Positions 55,446-64,000 of a DNA stretch of 64,000 nt are shown piece by piece. Position 1 is the stretch's first letter. Every line of letters begins with the position of its first letter. Made by a program: the position numbers and the translations under genes. Source of the DNA: a virus. The stretch lies in IMG/VR virus record IMGVR_UViG_3300043399_000877, positions 62,001 through 126,000 of that record, one strand, 5' to 3'. Under the pieces are notes generated by a model. That model was not told the DNA's origin. It was given only the letters and a program-made list of their open reading frames with translations, and searched no databases.

Positions 55446-55455
55446 TTAAACCCTC

Positions 55456-55962
55456 TTACAGTAGTTTACCAAAGTCTATTGTCTCCAACTGTCTGCTTAT
55501 ATCTTTAACAAAGAAAGCACACTGTGGGTTGTCGCCGTCTCGTATTGGAACACTCAGTAACTGTCCCGATTTCATTTTAGGAAAATACCATTTTACGTCG
55601 TTATAAAAATTAACTATTTCTATACGCTCAAAACCAGCAGTATAGCTGGTTAAAGGATTAAACAAGAACGCTTCAAATCCCCGATCATTCACGCTAGTTA
55701 ATGGTATTACTTCTAAGTCGCTGCCGGCTTCTTTACATCCGACGGCTATGCACCAATCTAATGGCATGGTTACTTCTCTCCCGCCTATATTCATGACAAT
55801 AGCAGGGCTATTAAAGCTCTCCAAAAATATCAGCGGTATAAAGAAAAAGTCCGGATTCTGTGGATCCGTGTTATCTAAAACTGAAAATCTAATAACATCT
55901 TCCATCTGATCCGGAATGTTGTTTAGTATAAAAGAACGATTGTCAAGTGTTAATATCCTCAT
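55456..55962 (-). CDS. Conserved T4-like phage protein
   Basis: 168 residues, beta-rich, ending SRQLETIDFGKLL. It overlaps the uvsW stop (ATGA). Similar proteins accompany uvsW in some T4-like marine phages; function unknown. Confidence 0.7.
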   Translation of the reverse strand: MRILTLDNRSFILNNIPDQMEDVIRFSVLDNTDPQNPDFFFIPLIFLESFNSPAIVMNIGGREVTMPLDWCIAVGCKEAGSDLEVIPLTSVNDRGFEAFLFNPLTSYTAGFERIEIVNFYNDVKWYFPKMKSGQLLSVPIRDGDNPQCAFFVKDISRQLETIDFGKLL

Positions 55963-57425
55963 TTTTTATTTTTCCAATCAACCTTTTCGATAGAAAAAGG
56001 ATAACTTGCGTCTGAATAAAACTTTTTCCTTTGTGTTAAATGTCGTTTTGCATATTTGCATGTACTAGTTATATCCCATATTTGAACAAAATCTTTATCA
56101 TTTGCTTTACGAATACCACGGCCAATACTTTGTATAACTCTAACAAAACTTTTTCCCGGTTCAAGCAAAACAACATTAAAGATTCTAGGTATGTTAATAC
56201 CCACTGCTGCAACACCGTATGTTGCAACGATTACTTTGTTTGTCGCCTCATTAATATCATTGTAGGCTTCTTTTCTGTCTTTTTCCTTCACTGCCCCGCG
56301 TACAAATGTTGAATCAGGTATTAGGCTGTTTAACAACTCTCCTGACGGAATTCTGTCTACAAGTACTAATGTATTTCCAGTAACTCTAACACGATTTACA
56401 AGAGTTGCAAGAAATTTTAACCGTTCCTCGTTTGTAACAAGATACTTTAATTCTTCTTGATAGTTTGTAAAGACTGGCTCATCATTTAGCTGTACTATGT
56501 TAACGTGACACTGACTAAGGATGCCTTTGTCCTGTAGTTCTTTTGCAGTCACTTGTCCAACCACAGGACCAAGGCTTGCTAATATTCCTTGAAACTCGTG
56601 GTCAGCTTTGGGGATAGTTCCGGTTAATCCCCAGCGGATAGGTGCATTGTTGAGATTTTTTGTGAGTATACTACGTAATACATCGGCTTTGGCCTGATGT
56701 ACTTCGTCAACTATAACTGTCTTTACGCCCTCTAAAAATTCTGCAAGTGTTAGAACGCTGTCTCCTGCTGCGCCTTTTTTGTCTAAGATATTAAGGCTTT
56801 GCCAAGTACAGATGGTATGAGTTTTGCCGAGCTCTTTTCGATCGCCGTAGTAAACACCAACATCTAATCCGCAGTTGCGATAATCATCTTCGGTTTGTGT
56901 TATAAGACTCTTATTTGGTACAATCACTAATGTCCTACCAAAATCTTCACATATTTTGCTGAGTGTAGCTGTTGTGATGGTTTTTCCAGCCCCAGTGCTC
57001 ACCTCCTGCAAGCTCTGCGGATTCTCTAAGAATCGATTGATTACCTCAACTTGGTCATCACGTAGCCGTATAGGTTGACCTTCAAAGCGATGACCTTTGG
57101 GCCAAGTTTTGTCGCCCCAAAAATCTTCAGCAATGGGCGCAAACTTTATCTCAAAAGGAATCCTACGATCATCTATCTCATCTACAGTGACGTCGTTGTC
57201 TTCTAATATCTGTAGTATCTTATCTAGGTGATTTAGATATCCGGACCCACCAATTCCAAAAAATGCTTGAGTGCCATCCCACCGCCCAAGTTTGTATTGT
57301 GGCATGTGGCGAGCATACGGAAGTTCAAACTTGAGAGCATTTACTATTTTTCTTCTAGTATCTACCGGAAGTCCTTCAAATTTTATATTAACTTCGTCTA
57401 AAATTACTAGCTTACATAATGACAT
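55959..57425 (-). CDS. uvsW: UvsW-like recombination helicase
   Basis: 488 residues, close to T4 UvsW (503). N-terminal double-psi-like domain (KFELPYARHMPQY), then SF2 motifs: QEVSTGAGKT (motif I, about 142), DEVHQAKAD (II), GLTGT (III), and VIQSIGRGIRK (VI). It unwinds branched DNA and R-loops and in T4 controls the switch from origin to recombination replication. Start overlaps the 57412 gene by 14 nt. Confidence 0.93.
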   Translation of the reverse strand: MSLCKLVILDEVNIKFEGLPVDTRRKIVNALKFELPYARHMPQYKLGRWDGTQAFFGIGGSGYLNHLDKILQILEDNDVTVDEIDDRRIPFEIKFAPIAEDFWGDKTWPKGHRFEGQPIRLRDDQVEVINRFLENPQSLQEVSTGAGKTITTATLSKICEDFGRTLVIVPNKSLITQTEDDYRNCGLDVGVYYGDRKELGKTHTICTWQSLNILDKKGAAGDSVLTLAEFLEGVKTVIVDEVHQAKADVLRSILTKNLNNAPIRWGLTGTIPKADHEFQGILASLGPVVGQVTAKELQDKGILSQCHVNIVQLNDEPVFTNYQEELKYLVTNEERLKFLATLVNRVRVTGNTLVLVDRIPSGELLNSLIPDSTFVRGAVKEKDRKEAYNDINEATNKVIVATYGVAAVGINIPRIFNVVLLEPGKSFVRVIQSIGRGIRKANDKDFVQIWDITSTCKYAKRHLTQRKKFYSDASYPFSIEKVDWKNKK

Positions 57426-58689
57426 TCACTGAATCTTTCTTGTACAATTTACTTATACTCGATATATAAGTGTCCTGATACAATACTAGATCGCAGTTGT
57501 TTTTAATAAACTCTTTAACCATAGTGTTTGAATTATCAGAAGTCAAACTTATACTCGTAATAGGTTTCCAGTTCCCAGTAACCAACAGTTTGGGAAGTCT
57601 GGATTTTTTAATATATACTACTTTTGTTTTTTCGTCAACCCAGTTGTTTAAGCTGTGCTCTTTGACATAATCGTTGACAGTATACGAATTAGGCACAGTG
57701 TCTACCCTAAATAGAACACTCTGTTCTAAAGAAGGATAATATTTTGCAAACTCAGTGTGTATTTTTCTGAGCTCGTCAAGAGAGTCCTCGTCACTCTTTG
57801 TATCATTTATAAGAACTAATATCGGGTTGCGCTGTAGCTCAACCAATGAAGATACTATTTTTTCTATAGAAACTGACGGATCTACCAATACTTCAGGATC
57901 GGTTCTTAGCGCCACTTTCTCAACTAGAGTATGTCCGGGTATTTCATAATCGAAGTATTCTAACCCGTATCTTATAGATCGATCACGATACAGTAGCCGG
58001 GTTTTGTAATTCACTTCACCCAACTCGCTCAACAGTTGTTGTTGGGCCGGCATGGGAATATTTTTTATTTGATCTTTAAATATACCCGGAACGTGCATCT
58101 CGGGATTCTTTTTTATTTCCTGTATGCGCTCGTATGCATCGATGAGATCCGGGTCTATATCAAATTCTTTTTTCCCAAAAACATCAATTATACGTTCTAC
58201 TATATTTTCAGTAAATCTTATAAAATGTTCGTGACTTCCTTTTTCGTGATAGTAATTTCCTTCACGAGAATTGTTTGACACGATCTCAGTTATTTTTGAT
58301 ATAGTTTTTTTGTTAAATGGAAATCTGATTTTAATCCATGTTTTGTGCATATACATGGATGCTATTCGACTTTCAATTTTAAATTCCGACCTATCAACGA
58401 TAGAAATATATCGACTTCTATCAATAGATCGCAATGGCAAAGAAATGTTCTCTAATATTTGATCAAGATCAAATATTCCATTTTTAACAAATGTATCTCG
58501 GTATTTGTCGATTTTATCTTTGGCAAGATAATACTGCTTATCAGTAAGCGGTACGCGACGTTTTAGCTGACGTGACATACTCAACAATATTTGATCATCC
58601 GGCAACTTAATTGCAAAATCAATTCCGGAATATGTTTTATCTGAGATACTGTGAATACAGTCCTCTATTGAAGTAATCTTGTGTTGCAT
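57412..58689 (-). CDS. Conserved hypothetical protein
   Basis: 425 residues, MQHKITSIEDCIHSISDKTY, charged, mixed alpha/beta, no recognised motif. LVLINDTKSDEDSLDELRKI could be a nucleotide-fold strand. It lies directly upstream of uvsW with overlapping ends, so co-transcription is likely. Function unknown. Confidence 0.75.
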   Translation of the reverse strand: MQHKITSIEDCIHSISDKTYSGIDFAIKLPDDQILLSMSRQLKRRVPLTDKQYYLAKDKIDKYRDTFVKNGIFDLDQILENISLPLRSIDRSRYISIVDRSEFKIESRIASMYMHKTWIKIRFPFNKKTISKITEIVSNNSREGNYYHEKGSHEHFIRFTENIVERIIDVFGKKEFDIDPDLIDAYERIQEIKKNPEMHVPGIFKDQIKNIPMPAQQQLLSELGEVNYKTRLLYRDRSIRYGLEYFDYEIPGHTLVEKVALRTDPEVLVDPSVSIEKIVSSLVELQRNPILVLINDTKSDEDSLDELRKIHTEFAKYYPSLEQSVLFRVDTVPNSYTVNDYVKEHSLNNWVDEKTKVVYIKKSRLPKLLVTGNWKPITSISLTSDNSNTMVKEFIKNNCDLVLYQDTYISSISKLYKKDSVNVIM

Positions 58690-58706
58690 ATGTCTACACT
58701 AACATG

Positions 58707-59537
58707 TTATATATAATTTGTCAATATTTTTAAAGGCATACCCATTTTTATCTCAGGTATAGTATATTCACTGGATAAAAATTGCTTAAACCATTCAGTC
58801 CTGTCCGGGGTTTCGGGATTTAGTATATTTTCAAAATCTTTATTACCAACAGGAGATGCAAAACTATCAGGTCCACAAAAAACCGGAACACCAGCGATTG
58901 CAGCATGTGGTCCCGCAGACCCGCTCCAGCTTATTACGCTGGCACATTTTTTAAAACTTATGTCAAAATCGTCGTATGTTTTTGGAATTTTTAAAGGAAT
59001 AGAATATTCTACATTTTTTAAATTTGCCTGTTTAATTACGCACCTTGGATGTTGCCGAACTATAATTTTTTTATCTGTGTGTTTTCTTATGATATCAACG
59101 CAATCGTTAATCCATACGTCTTGTTTTGGCATACCTTTCCAAAAATTGCTTTTGTCGTGTTGTCCGCAAATTAATATATGATCTCCCGAAGATTTCCATT
59201 TAGAAAGCTTTAATCCATAGGAATCAGTCTTTCTTATTTCATATATCAAATTATCTGGTTTTAAACCGTTTAGACCAATTTTCCATGTAACACCTCGCTT
59301 TACTGCGCCAACTTCTAAAATAATAACGTTTTTGTTTTGATTTCTAAAATGTTCCCAAACGCGAAGGTTATCATACATTCTTCCGTGCCAAATGTTGCTC
59401 CAAATAACTGCAACATCGGCATCATAGCTGTCGTCAACTACTTGATACCCAGCATTTGTTAAACTGTATTCAAAAGCTCTAAAAACTGGAAGGCTGTTTA
59501 ACGCCCCATATTTTTTAAATAAACTTACTTTTTCCAA
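58707..59537 (-). CDS. Capsule/LPS-type glycosyltransferase-like protein
   Basis: 276 residues, TTG start overlapping the upstream gene. The C-terminal half IIVRQHPRC...VISWSGSAGPHAAIAGVPVFCGPDSFA resembles the GT-B fold of Kps/Kdo-type transferases and matches the 60322 product. Probable sugar transfer to a surface or virion glycan. Confidence 0.7.
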   Translation of the reverse strand: MEKVSLFKKYGALNSLPVFRAFEYSLTNAGYQVVDDSYDADVAVIWSNIWHGRMYDNLRVWEHFRNQNKNVIILEVGAVKRGVTWKIGLNGLKPDNLIYEIRKTDSYGLKLSKWKSSGDHILICGQHDKSNFWKGMPKQDVWINDCVDIIRKHTDKKIIVRQHPRCVIKQANLKNVEYSIPLKIPKTYDDFDISFKKCASVISWSGSAGPHAAIAGVPVFCGPDSFASPVGNKDFENILNPETPDRTEWFKQFLSSEYTIPEIKMGMPLKILTNYI

Positions 59538-60325
59538 TAACTTTCGGTTCTTTCAACTACTAAGTCGGTCGGCTTACTCATTCCCAAGGTTTTTCTTTCA
59601 CCTTTTAAATGGTCTAAATATGCTCCCCATTCAGTATTAATAAGCGGGTGTCCTTCTCCATTTATTATTCCGGCACTCCAGCTTAGAGTTGCAGGATTTA
59701 TTTGTTTTCTAACTTCCTCAAAAACAAAGCTATCATGCCATTCATCCATCTTAAATATTCCGTTTTCAGCATCATCATACACACGCTTAAATGCTTTTAA
59801 GAACTTTTGAGTACCTTTGTTTTTTAGTGCCATGCTATAAAGTCCGCATTCTGGCCACTTATTGCCCCTTCCCAGATATCCTATATCTACAGTATCAGGA
59901 ATCAATCGCTCGATATCATCTATTGTGATCGGGCTGTGACAAAAGGTATCACCATCCATCCATATTAAAACGTCAGCGTCTGAATTTTTTGCGCAGTCAA
60001 AAATGCTGTACACTTTATGAGAAAATCTAACAGCGTCCCATTTAAATTTTTTGTGGTGGTCCCGGGGGCGCCGTTCTGGCCACGGACATATTCCGTTTGC
60101 TTTGGGGACATCTTTCCATTTATTTTTAAATCTTGTTAAATCTTTTACATCGCCTATGTTTCGTATAACAACATTTTCACTGTGTGAGATTGGCGTGCAG
60201 TCTTCTGCGTACACAAACAACGTCACACTTTTGGGCCAATTTTGAGAAAAACTATCAATCATTCTTTGACCATAGGTTGACAGTCCTGCTTGATTAAACG
60301 TTGTTACAACTGCAAATTTTCTCAT
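59525..60325 (-). CDS. Glycosyltransferase (GT-A-like)
   Basis: 266 residues from the ATG at 60325, overlapping the upstream stop (ATGA). FAVVTTFNQAGLSTYGQRMI start and LIWMDGDTFCH with a D-x-D metal motif. It probably transfers a sugar nucleotide. Same operon as 58707 and 60322. Confidence 0.7.
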   Translation of the reverse strand: MRKFAVVTTFNQAGLSTYGQRMIDSFSQNWPKSVTLFVYAEDCTPISHSENVVIRNIGDVKDLTRFKNKWKDVPKANGICPWPERRPRDHHKKFKWDAVRFSHKVYSIFDCAKNSDADVLIWMDGDTFCHSPITIDDIERLIPDTVDIGYLGRGNKWPECGLYSMALKNKGTQKFLKAFKRVYDDAENGIFKMDEWHDSFVFEEVRKQINPATLSWSAGIINGEGHPLINTEWGAYLDHLKGERKTLGMSKPTDLVVERTESYWKK

Positions 60326-61239
60326 ATATATTTCCTTATTATTCTCCAAGCTTCACCATCAGATAAATCTTTAAAATTGTAATGCGACATGGCAAGCCGC
60401 TCAACCCATTCTTGACGATCTGGCATATGCGGGTCTGCTATCATACTTAGATCTCTATTTCCAACTGCAAATGCTTGACTGTTTTCTGGAATTGGGTCGG
60501 TTATAAACACCGGGACCCCCAATAATGCACTCACTGCACCCGGGCTGCTGTTATATGTGACAGTCGCCCAGGCATCGCGAAGATCGTCAACAATATTTGC
60601 ATTTTTACTTATGTAAACCTTTTTGTGTATTTTTTTATCAATTACAAGATAATTTTTTGCAGCTCTATCTCCCGGATGCGGGCGAACTATAATGGGAAGT
60701 TTACTTACTGCTCGGATTTGTTGAATTGTAGAATTCAACCAATCCATTACATTCTTACCCTTCATGCTCCATCCGCCGTTTCTTTGAAGGCATACCAATA
60801 TATGTGTACCTTCGGTTCTCCATGGATATATGTCAAAGTTTAATGTACGTTTTATGTCACGCCAGCGTGATGGTTCTACTTCGGCTGTAAAATAATTTCC
60901 TGTTGTAGGGAAAATACCATTTAAACTGTATCTTAAATAGTTGAATTTTACTTCAGGATCTGCAAATTGAAATATGTTGCTATCTATGACTAAAATTTGA
61001 TTTCCAGTTTCAAATTGTTTCTCTATTACAGTTTTTCTAAATTTAAGATGCGTAGAGTGATTGTGCTCGTGCGCCCACCCTTGTATTACCGCAAGCCGAC
61101 TTTCTTTCCATTCAGGTTTGAATACTTCTTCGCTTGTTTCAGTAAAAACACCATTGTGAAAACGGTGTAACACTTCAGTTTTTTGTAAATTTTTATTTGT
61201 TGCTGGAATGCCAGCAAAGTACACACGAACGTCACTCAT
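60322..61239 (-). CDS. Capsule/LPS-type glycosyltransferase-like protein
   Basis: 305 residues. PIIVRPHPGDRAAKNY, then ATVTYNSSPGAVSALLGVPVFITDP: the GT-B nucleotide-sugar region shared with 58707 and with the C-terminus of 61232. It overlaps the upstream gene by 8 nt. Confidence 0.72.
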   Translation of the reverse strand: MSDVRVYFAGIPATNKNLQKTEVLHRFHNGVFTETSEEVFKPEWKESRLAVIQGWAHEHNHSTHLKFRKTVIEKQFETGNQILVIDSNIFQFADPEVKFNYLRYSLNGIFPTTGNYFTAEVEPSRWRDIKRTLNFDIYPWRTEGTHILVCLQRNGGWSMKGKNVMDWLNSTIQQIRAVSKLPIIVRPHPGDRAAKNYLVIDKKIHKKVYISKNANIVDDLRDAWATVTYNSSPGAVSALLGVPVFITDPIPENSQAFAVGNRDLSMIADPHMPDRQEWVERLAMSHYNFKDLSDGEAWRIIRKYI

Positions 61240-62929
61240 TTTCGTTTAATATTCTCCAAGCAGTACCATTTAACATTTCGGATGGACTAAACTGTGCGTA
61301 ACTTAAATGTGCAGCGAAGGCAATCATTTCATCCTTTGTGGGAATGTTTAGATTTTCAATTTCACTTATATTTTTGTTACACAGCATTTGTGCTGCATTT
61401 GGACCGAGGGCGATTGCCGGTTTACCAAAAAGCAGTGCTTCGGTTGCCGCTATGCTGTTAAATGTAACAACACAGTGAACATCGCTGGCTAATGCTTTAA
61501 ATATAGAACTATTGGTAACACGTTCATTCCTTGTTGGTTTTAATCTTACTTCAATAGGACGATCAGTGTATTTTTTTATTTCCTCAATAACGTTTGCAGT
61601 CCAAGTTTCTGGATCAGGTTGGTCCCATAACATCATAACCTTTTCAGAAGGGGGACAAATAAGAATTTTTCTTCCCGGCGTAAAGTTCTTAAAAGAATAT
61701 TTTAGCATAGCCAACCTATCGGTTGGGCGCTGTACTATTGGTCCGAGGTTTTGTAACGCATTTTTGGTAATTCTATGCCATAATTTTATTTTTTTATTTC
61801 CAAAATATCCGGTATCTATTGCATAGAATTCTCTACCAGTTTCCCAGCAATGCTTTATTGCCCGACGACTTCCACCGCCGAGACCGCGAATTACAAGAGT
61901 TTTATCTGAAAACTCTTCTTCTTCCCAGGAAGAAATTATACCGTTGCCACCAGCAACAAATTTTTCAAGAATAGGATCATAAGACAGATTCTTCTTATCA
62001 AGATCAACTTCGCTGGTGTCAATAGCTGCCACTTTGTTAAAAGTAATATTATCAAATTCTTTTAGTATAGAATCTTTTGTGACCCCATAGTATCTTCCCG
62101 TGGGGTCTACAAAATGTTTTGTGAGATTTTTAATTAACTTTTTTTTTTGATCCGACATTGGGATGTCGTCTACGTTAACGGATTTAATCTTTTCCAAATA
62201 AAGATCAGCATTTAGCCTTTCTACTTCTTTTTGCAAATATTGATATGCAACTTTGTACCAGTCAGTATTATATTCACAGTCTTGATATTCTTTAAACCAG
62301 GGACCGCCTTCGGTGTAATGTATTACTTTTGGCTTTCCGTTATCTGGTTCCTTATACCAATTAACCAGCCAATTCCATTCATGACTTACTGCACCAATCT
62401 CTGCATCTGTTAGCCATGTAAACCGATGAAAAAATGCTCCGGTTTTTTCCGGATCATTAACAAGAGCTTTTGTTAGGACTCGATTACTCGGATGCTCGCA
62501 ATTTATAAGCATCATACTAGACCAGTTTTTTCTAGGGTACTGCGTTTGTTTTTGCCCATCCATTTTTATACCTTCTGCGGGTGTATAATCGTGTTGAGCA
62601 CACATGATAGCATACTTGTCGTCTTTTAAATCAAACAACTTTGCAACATCTTCTACAAAAAGAAAGTCGCAATCTATAAACAAAGCCCAGCCCTTATATT
62701 CCACTAATTCAGGTATAAGATATCGTGTATACGTAAATTCTGTAGCCGCAAGTTTATCAATATCTCGCCAATACAGGCCCGCCTGCCTTAACTCATGCTG
62801 TTTTATTGGAATTATTTCAACTGGTACTGAAGCATGATCCAAGATGCTTTGTTTAGCAACTTGGTATGCAATGTCTTCTCTACTATCCCAACCAATAAAT
62901 ATTTTTAATGGCTTAGTCTCTTCGTTCAA
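61232..62929 (-). CDS. Bifunctional glycosyltransferase (GT8-like plus GT-B-like)
   Basis: A TTG start at 62929 has GGAGG 6 nt upstream (a GTG at 62956 is also open). About 565 residues. The N-terminal GT8-like domain: IFIGWDSREDIAYQV, FIDCDFLF with DxD. The C-terminal domain (VRLKPTRNERV, VVTFNSIAATEALLFGKPAI) matches 58707 and 60322. A fusion of two sugar transferases. Confidence 0.75.
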   Translation of the reverse strand: MNEETKPLKIFIGWDSREDIAYQVAKQSILDHASVPVEIIPIKQHELRQAGLYWRDIDKLAATEFTYTRYLIPELVEYKGWALFIDCDFLFVEDVAKLFDLKDDKYAIMCAQHDYTPAEGIKMDGQKQTQYPRKNWSSMMLINCEHPSNRVLTKALVNDPEKTGAFFHRFTWLTDAEIGAVSHEWNWLVNWYKEPDNGKPKVIHYTEGGPWFKEYQDCEYNTDWYKVAYQYLQKEVERLNADLYLEKIKSVNVDDIPMSDQKKKLIKNLTKHFVDPTGRYYGVTKDSILKEFDNITFNKVAAIDTSEVDLDKKNLSYDPILEKFVAGGNGIISSWEEEEFSDKTLVIRGLGGGSRRAIKHCWETGREFYAIDTGYFGNKKIKLWHRITKNALQNLGPIVQRPTDRLAMLKYSFKNFTPGRKILICPPSEKVMMLWDQPDPETWTANVIEEIKKYTDRPIEVRLKPTRNERVTNSSIFKALASDVHCVVTFNSIAATEALLFGKPAIALGPNAAQMLCNKNISEIENLNIPTKDEMIAFAAHLSYAQFSPSEMLNGTAWRILNENE

Positions 62930-63677
62930 TGTCTTCCTCCACGCACTGTTCACCATACTGTACTTCTAAAATATGACACGGAACATCTAGCGGGTTCGAT
63001 GTATGATGCCAGGTTCCTACTGGTATTACAAAAGTATCAGTTTCTGATAAGGTTACTGTATTTTTTACCCCATCCCATTCTGTATTTATAGAACATGAAC
63101 CTTTTAAAACAAACCAATGTTCACTTCTCTTAAAATGCCGTTGATCGCTAAGACTTTTTCCTGGCGTAATGACCAGCTCTTTAACTTTCATTCCGGGTTT
63201 TTCATCTAAAACTCGATACCAGCCCCACTGGCGCACAGTTTTTGGATTTTTCCAATCTTCAAGTATCCAGCTTGACGAGTTCTTTTTATCATCTCCGCCC
63301 ACACCCCATGCAAATTCCACCCAGGGAGAGTGCTTATATATAAATTCTGGACAGTTATCTGGTATACGATCACCACCGTTTGCAAATACCACGCGAGTAT
63401 CTGGGAACTTTTGCAAGCACTTGTATATTGCAAAATTCGCACTTCCGTCGTCGTCGTTAAAGTCGATAACTTCGTCAACAACTCCCAACTCTGCAATTAT
63501 AGCTGCTCTTTCATGCCATGGCATGAAAGGACGACCCTTCTTTCTAGTTAACCAAGCGTCGCTGTTAACACCAACAACGAGGTAATTTCCCAAAGCTTTT
63601 GCAGCTTTGAAGTATGCAATGTGTCCACTGTGAAGTGGATCAAATCCACCGGTAACAAGAACTACGTTTTTGGCCAT
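62913..63677 (-). CDS. Cytidylyltransferase-cupin fusion
   Basis: 254 residues. The N-terminal nucleotidyltransferase has VTGGFDPLHSGHIAYFKAAK (HxGH-type HSGH) and VGVNSDAW, as in glycerol-3-phosphate or heptose nucleotidyltransferases. The C-terminal cupin (HFKRSEHWFVLKG, GTWHHTSNP) resembles mannose-6-phosphate isomerase type II. It likely makes an activated sugar or polyol for the downstream transferases. AAAGGA upstream. Confidence 0.82.
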   Translation of the reverse strand: MAKNVVLVTGGFDPLHSGHIAYFKAAKALGNYLVVGVNSDAWLTRKKGRPFMPWHERAAIIAELGVVDEVIDFNDDDGSANFAIYKCLQKFPDTRVVFANGGDRIPDNCPEFIYKHSPWVEFAWGVGGDDKKNSSSWILEDWKNPKTVRQWGWYRVLDEKPGMKVKELVITPGKSLSDQRHFKRSEHWFVLKGSCSINTEWDGVKNTVTLSETDTFVIPVGTWHHTSNPLDVPCHILEVQYGEQCVEEDIERRD

Positions 63678-63789
63678 TTAAATTTTTCCTTTATAGGTTT
63701 AATGTAATTATTTAGATCTGTTTTGTAGATTTAAAAAAGCGGCTGTTCCTAATTATACAACATTTTTTGCTCCTATGCAATCTTTATTT

Positions 63790-63797
63790 GATAAATA
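63790..63797 (+). promoter_or_regulatory. Possible late promoter GATAAATA
   Basis: The octamer lies 5 nt before the ATG at 63803. The spacing leaves no leader, so it may be chance in AT-rich DNA. Confidence 0.3.
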
Positions 63798-63802
63798 TTT
63801 TT

Positions 63803-64000
63803 ATGAAAAGAATAGCCGTAATTTGCGCATACCCTAAACACAACCCCGGAATGTATAGTGTGGATCTGGGTTTGGGTAGCATCGTTAATACTTTAGAAAA
63901 AGTTAAAGTTACAAGATTTAACATACAAGATAATTATTCTATAAAATCTGATTTATACAAATTAAAATACAATTTGTTATATGATGCGGCTCAATTAGAA
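63803..64000 (+). CDS. N-terminal part of an unknown protein (runs off the window)
   Basis: 66 codons visible, MKRIAVICAYPKHNPGMYSV, open to the window end. The opening strand and glycine-rich turn could begin a glycosyltransferase fold, fitting the neighbours, but too little is visible. Divergent from the 63677 gene; the gap 63678-63802 shows no other feature. Confidence 0.6.
   Translation, partial: MKRIAVICAYPKHNPGMYSVDLGLGSIVNTLEKVKVTRFNIQDNYSIKSDLYKLKYNLLYDAAQLE

Overview
The window is about 64 kb of a large T4-like tailed phage (myovirus-type Caudoviricetes) genome. The T4-type core is recognisable by protein motifs: an rIIA-like GHKL ATPase and rIIB, a DnaB-family helicase (gp41-like), a Toprim primase (gp61-like), a UvsW-like helicase, several homing endonucleases, and octamer late promoters of the TATAAATA/GATAAATA type. 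Dozens of early genes carry promoters of the form TTGACA-N17-(TG)CTATAAC. The GCTATAAC/GCTAGACC -10 flavour matches the housekeeping promoters described for alphaproteobacteria such as Caulobacter. The host is therefore inferred to be an alphaproteobacterium; this is an inference and no host gene is present.

Layout. (1) 1-7.7 kb, minus strand, fairly AT-rich: three very large paralogous proteins (one runs off the left edge) built from shared modules and WPxGE repeats. Two of them have GATAAATA late promoters. The edge protein carries a segment that looks like sigma-70 region 1.1. (2) 7.7-13.4 kb, plus strand: tightly overlapping small genes, several forming one diverged paralogous family, then a Gp88-like gene. 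(3) 13.37-13.75 kb: tRNA-Met, tRNA-Leu and tRNA-Arg plus a broken tRNA half, followed by a homing-endonuclease gene. (4) 14.7-45.1 kb, plus strand, GC-rich: an accessory early region of about 70 small genes, most with their own promoter. It includes two AAA ATPases, a full CCA-adding enzyme, rIIA/rIIB, an L7/L12-like protein, a duplicated AT-hook gene plus small-RNA module, and a lysis-like cassette (cell-wall hydrolase, small lipoprotein, membrane protein). (5) 45.1-47.7 kb: a compositionally distinct module with two converging operons sharing a GTAAC-N5-GTTAC palindrome next to the -35 box. (6) 47.7-48.1 kb: a non-coding stretch with a perfect consensus promoter, a pyrimidine tract and palindromes, a candidate replication origin. 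(7) 48.9-58.7 kb, minus strand: replication and repair genes (helicase, primase, a miniature Pol III alpha-like protein, uvsW) interrupted by HNH and GIY-YIG endonucleases. (8) 58.7-63.7 kb, minus strand, AT-rich: five overlapping sugar-modification genes.

How it works together. Early genes appear to be expressed one by one from strong host-type promoters. Many of these promoters sit inside gene-specific inverted repeats, so read-through RNA would fold differently from RNA started at the local promoter. Late genes on the minus strand use T4-type octamers. The glycosyltransferase, cytidylyltransferase and cupin genes probably build or modify a surface or virion glycan. The most unusual points are the sigma-1.1-like domain, the hairpin-embedded promoters, the duplicated antisense-strand small RNA with compensatory stem changes, and the shortened Pol III alpha-like protein.
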